Below, one piece after another: positions 60,868-64,000 of a stretch of 64,000 nt of DNA. Both the position numbers and the translations under genes were made by a program. The stretch covers positions 56,889,512-56,953,511 of the forward strand of contig CM055099.1 in assembly GCA_029204225.1 (NCBI GenBank). Direction: 5' to 3'. The stretch is from Diphasiastrum complanatum. Taxonomy: Eukaryota > Streptophyta > Lycopodiopsida > Lycopodiales > Lycopodiaceae. The stretch's first letter is position 1; the number at the start of each line of letters is the position of its first letter. Below the pieces are notes generated by a model. That model was given only the letters and a program-made list of their open reading frames with translations. It was not told where the DNA came from and did not search any database.

Positions 60868-61624
60868 TATAATAAAGACTTCTTAGTTATTGGATTGAGA
60901 TATGTTTGAGCTTGTTCCTATCAGACTTAGAGTTGCTGCTCTCTTCACTGTAGATATTTTCAAGGTTGAACTATCTTCCTATGTGAAATACTTGCATAGT
61001 ATATTTGAGATGAATCTCAAATATTCCACGAGACAAGTTTTCTAGATCAGACACAAAAAGTGGTTTGAGACACTTTGACTAGTTTGAATTCTACTTTTGG
61101 CACGTGTGAAATGCTTCAAAAGAAAACACTATTGACACTCAGAAGGCTCAAAGAGTATTCAAATATTCAAACTCAGTCTTGATCTATAGTTTCTTGTGTT
61201 GGATGCTCAAAACAATGAATTCAGAACAAAGTATAATTGAATCAAATCAAAATGCTGTCACTTGGATTTTGGACCTATCCCTATCCTGTTTAAGAGCTTA
61301 TAACTCTTGCTAGACACATCAAATTGATTTGATTTCAACTTCTATGAAAAGTACAGATCAAATGCTTTCCATCAAGCTATAAGACTGCTATCTTTGGATC
61401 TATAAGTAAGGAGAACAAAGGGACTGAAAAACTCTGATTTTCACACGTGCGGAATTCCAGAATTCTGTACTTCCTCAATTCAGGTCTAAAAATTTTGTTC
61501 AAGTCTGATTTGATCCAAATACACTTCAGAGAAAGGTTAGAAAAAGTGCAAAACTGCTTTTTTGCTTGATTTAGCTCTCAATTTCTTGTATAATCAGAGT
61601 TGTTAGCATGCAAAGCCTAATGTG

Positions 61625-61636
61625 GCTCTGATACCA
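61625..61636 (-). other. Copia-8 primer-binding site
   Basis: GCTCTGATACCA, reverse complement of TGGTATCAGAGC, intact although the element is truncated. Confidence 0.92.
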
Positions 61637-62433
61637 TGACAAAATTTCCAGAATTCACATGTGTGGGGAATGTCCACAAGAGTAACTGATCTTAATTAAG
61701 CTTTGTGATTGGCACTATAAGCTGATTCTAGATTGATCAACAAAATCTAAATCAGAAGAAATGGCTAATCCACAATCTAGCATGCTAATCAACAGAGTAT
61801 AATAGCAATGAATCAAAGAATGAATAAAAATATAAGATTTCGATGTATGAGCATTAGCCTCAACACGAGTTAGAGAGAGAGAGAGAGCTAGAGAGATAAC
61901 AAGCAATATTTGTTTAGATCCAAAATGGCATGAGATAGCTACAAAACTTTGGTTCTTCATCATTGATTATGTGGAGAGCTACACATATTTAGGAGATTGA
62001 GGTAGCTCGAGGTAGAACCATATCTATCCACTCCAAAATGACATCTAAAGTGACATCTAGAGTCTATGTGACATTTGTCACTTGTCATGCATGAAATTCT
62101 ACCAACTTTTTACAAGTGTACTAGTTCTAACTAGAAATGTGCAAATCATCATGCATGTGTCCATTAAACTTTGTGCATGCCTTGCATGTCACTATGGATC
62201 ACCTGCAATTAATGCATGTGAGTCGCCACAAGTTTCTACCAGCATAATCATGCTAATTCTATGTCTACAAACTATATGCAAGTTGCATTTATCAAACTAG
62301 ATAATACATAACCATATAGCTCGAGTTCTATGTAGGCCAAACTTGGCATTTTTCATTAATGAGCTACATACTTGCATGGTACAACATTTGTAGCAAGCCA
62401 AGAAATCAATATGGATTGTTTTCAATTTTAACA
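61637..62433 (-). repeat. Copia-8 5' LTR
   Basis: About 797 bp, TGACAAAATTTCC ... TTTTAACA, homologous to Copia-6 LTRs. The G-box position is decayed to CACATGTGTG near 61657. A short GA run lies at about 61874-61888. Confidence 0.9.
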
Positions 62434-62765
62434 TTACATTATGATTTGATGGGAATGGGAGCATATTTTCTTCAGACACGGGTTGGATGTAATGCAAGAT
62501 TTTTATTCTGGATAAAGACAATGTTGCTGAAAGATCTAAAGGTTGAATCAATGGCCTTTGGATTCATGTTGTTGAATAATAATGGCTAGCATCACACTAT
62601 ATTGTGTGCTGAGCCCATTAATTGATGAAGAAAACCTTGAGATGCTGAAACAAATGAAAAGATCGTAAAGCTAAATCAATGGCTTTATGATACAAAATCA
62701 AATGTCAAAGACTATCCCCTCTGTTTGCGGGGAAGCTTGACATTTAAGTGGGGGGGAAACATGAT
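62434..62765 (+). pseudogene. Possible 3' end of a retroelement ORF and polypurine tract
   Basis: A plus-strand frame around 62655-62765 reads EKIVKLNQWLYDTKSNVKDY and onward into GTGGGGGGGAAA at about 62749-62760, followed by CATGATGTGCA. An ORF end running into a G-rich polypurine run with a TG just beyond resembles a gypsy 3' end and LTR start. No domain is visible, so this is tentative. Confidence 0.3.
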
Positions 62766-64000
62766 GTGCATTTTTCTGGTCAAAATTTCAAAACTTCAGC
62801 AACTATTTGATCTGATTTTCTAGAAGAAAATGTGCTAGATGTATCTCATATGTGCAAAATCTGCTATTATGCCACTTTATATTGATATACGAATGTGGCT
62901 ATGTTAAAGAGTAGCTATGAAATTCTATGGCATGTTCAAATGTCATAATCAATTTTCAAATGACAGTTATATCAGACAAATTAGAGCTATTTTTACTATG
63001 TTACTATTTTTAGTAAGTTTGTTAAATAGCAATAAGCTATTTTTAGCAACACTCATAAGTGACTTTGATGGATGATAATATCGACAGTTGCTAAGTAGTT
63101 TTATTAAATGGCAATGTTTTGCCATATTGTAATGATGAAATGTACTTTATATCATGATTAATAAAAGATGCCCAGGTACCTTTAAGGCACTGACTTAAGT
63201 TTCAAGGAAAAGTCCAAAGGCTAAGGGTCCTGCAAACAATGACAAGCAAAGTTCAGTTTAAGACAAAGACAACAAAGCAGCGAAAATACCCTTTTGAAGA
63301 TTAAGGATGTCCTTGAATAATTAGGACCATGACTTTATCATAAAGCTCCAAAAAGATTTCACAAAATAAAATACGTTGGCAAGTTCAAAATCGTTCAAAC
63401 AGTAATATACCACGATCCATCAAAGATTATCGAAGAAAATTTGGAGTTATAGCTCAAATCAAGGATTTAGTAACATTGCTTCACAATTGAAGGGGTTTTG
63501 GATAAAAATCAATGAATCCTTATCGATTGAGGACACTGCAAAATACACCAGTCAAAATAAAATTTTGCAGGTGAAAATGCTTATAAGACATTCACGTGTC
63601 TTGGAAGAAAAGAATAGATGAGGTCAAAACAATGGGAATGACCGAAGTATACTAGGATGATCAATTTCAAAATTATGTTGAGAGGCCAAACGCATATTCA
63701 TGTGATGGTTTTCAAAATGAAACAAATAAATGATGTGAAAGGTACTATAAGCTTATTGAAGGTCAATTTTGAAGAAAATACAGTTCTAAAAGTAGTTGGA
63801 AGAGGTCCTACCATGGACTTTTCGATAATTCAGAGCCCACATATCCTTAATCAACACTTGTCAAATGGACCTGAAACTTTTTATCAGAATGAGTAAAGTC
63901 GAATTCCATGAAATGGATTCAATGGAAAGCCAAAAATGGATGGTGTTTGAAAGTGAGAGGTTGGTACCTGCCTCGTTCTCTCTCTCACGAGGATTGGAAA
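62766..64000. other. Unassigned sequence at the window end
   Basis: If the tract above is real, the start of this stretch would be LTR. I see no second copy, no target duplication and no coding frame I can support. A 79-codon open frame near 63657-63896 has no recognisable feature. Confidence 0.3.

Larger units (their letters stand above)
59508..62433 (-). mobile_element. Copia-8, 3'-truncated relative of Copia-6
   Basis: The 5' LTR (61637-62433), canonical primer site (61625-61636), leader and gag through pre-integrase are present on the minus strand. The element stops abruptly at about 59508, just inside the zinc region before integrase. Its 3' two thirds and 3' LTR are missing. Family identity with Copia-6 is clear in LTR, leader and gag. 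The leader 60868-61624 has no supported gene. Confidence 0.9.

Overview
This window reads as repeat-dominated nuclear DNA from a land plant with a large genome. The basis is nested Ty1/copia LTR retrotransposons primed by initiator tRNA-Met (TGGTATCAGAGC next to the LTRs), Ty3/gypsy debris, one gypsy-type TGGCGCCGTTGCC primer site, long CT microsatellites, TA-flanked MITEs and one intron-containing Bet v 1/PR-10-like host gene. A gymnosperm or other large-genome lineage is plausible, but nothing here fixes the species. I saw no bacterial operon, CRISPR array, rRNA or tRNA gene.

Layout. (1) 1-18.5 kb: an old minus-strand Ty3/gypsy element (pol remnants 2016-18452, with an unrecognised coding stretch 3' of pol at 90-1582) was split by a 367-bp MITE (4101-4467), Copia-1 (+, 4954-10800, target duplication CTACT) and Copia-2 (-, 11632-18062, target duplication TAAAA). 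Copia-2 has LTRs differing at about 2 of 655 positions and one uninterrupted 1317-codon gag-pol. It is the only element here that looks fully competent. (2) 18.5-35 kb: copia and gag-like fragments, then an older minus-strand copia (Copia-5, 20274-35028). Copia-5 was hit by Copia-3 (-, 20479-26637), MITE-2 (27546-27912) and Copia-4 (+, 28093-34231). Copia-3 and Copia-4 are near-identical twins in opposite orientation and form an imperfect palindrome of about 13.75 kb. (3) 35-47 kb: a gypsy 5' end, a degenerate copia gag with primer site and LTR, then Copia-7 (+, 5'-truncated relative of Copia-1), split by Copia-6 (-, 39191-45394, target duplication GAGAC). A (CT)59 array sits inside the Copia-7 LTR. 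(4) 47-52 kb: the most host-like part, with a CT microsatellite, a 689-bp MITE relative carrying a foldback, and the PR-10-like gene (50418-51053). (5) 52-64 kb: a hairpin cluster, gypsy RT debris, an LTR fragment, an unrecognised coding relic, a copia RNase H fragment, two CT arrays, diverged 80-bp repeats, a truncated Copia-8 (59508-62433) and a possible 3' end of another retroelement.

How the pieces relate: the copia elements share one plan of LTR, Met-tRNA primer site, gag, protease, integrase, RT, RNase H, polypurine tract and LTR. They differ in decay: Copia-2 intact, Copia-3 and Copia-4 each with one or two private lesions, Copia-1 with four, and Copia-5 to Copia-8 heavily damaged. Target duplications, and host reading frames that resume when inserts are ignored, give a relative insertion order. 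I found no evidence of a previously undescribed multi-gene system. The most notable structures are the twin-copia palindrome, the MITE family with its ATTAAT target preference, and a G-box palindrome recurring in LTRs of several copia families. Divergence figures are counts by eye.
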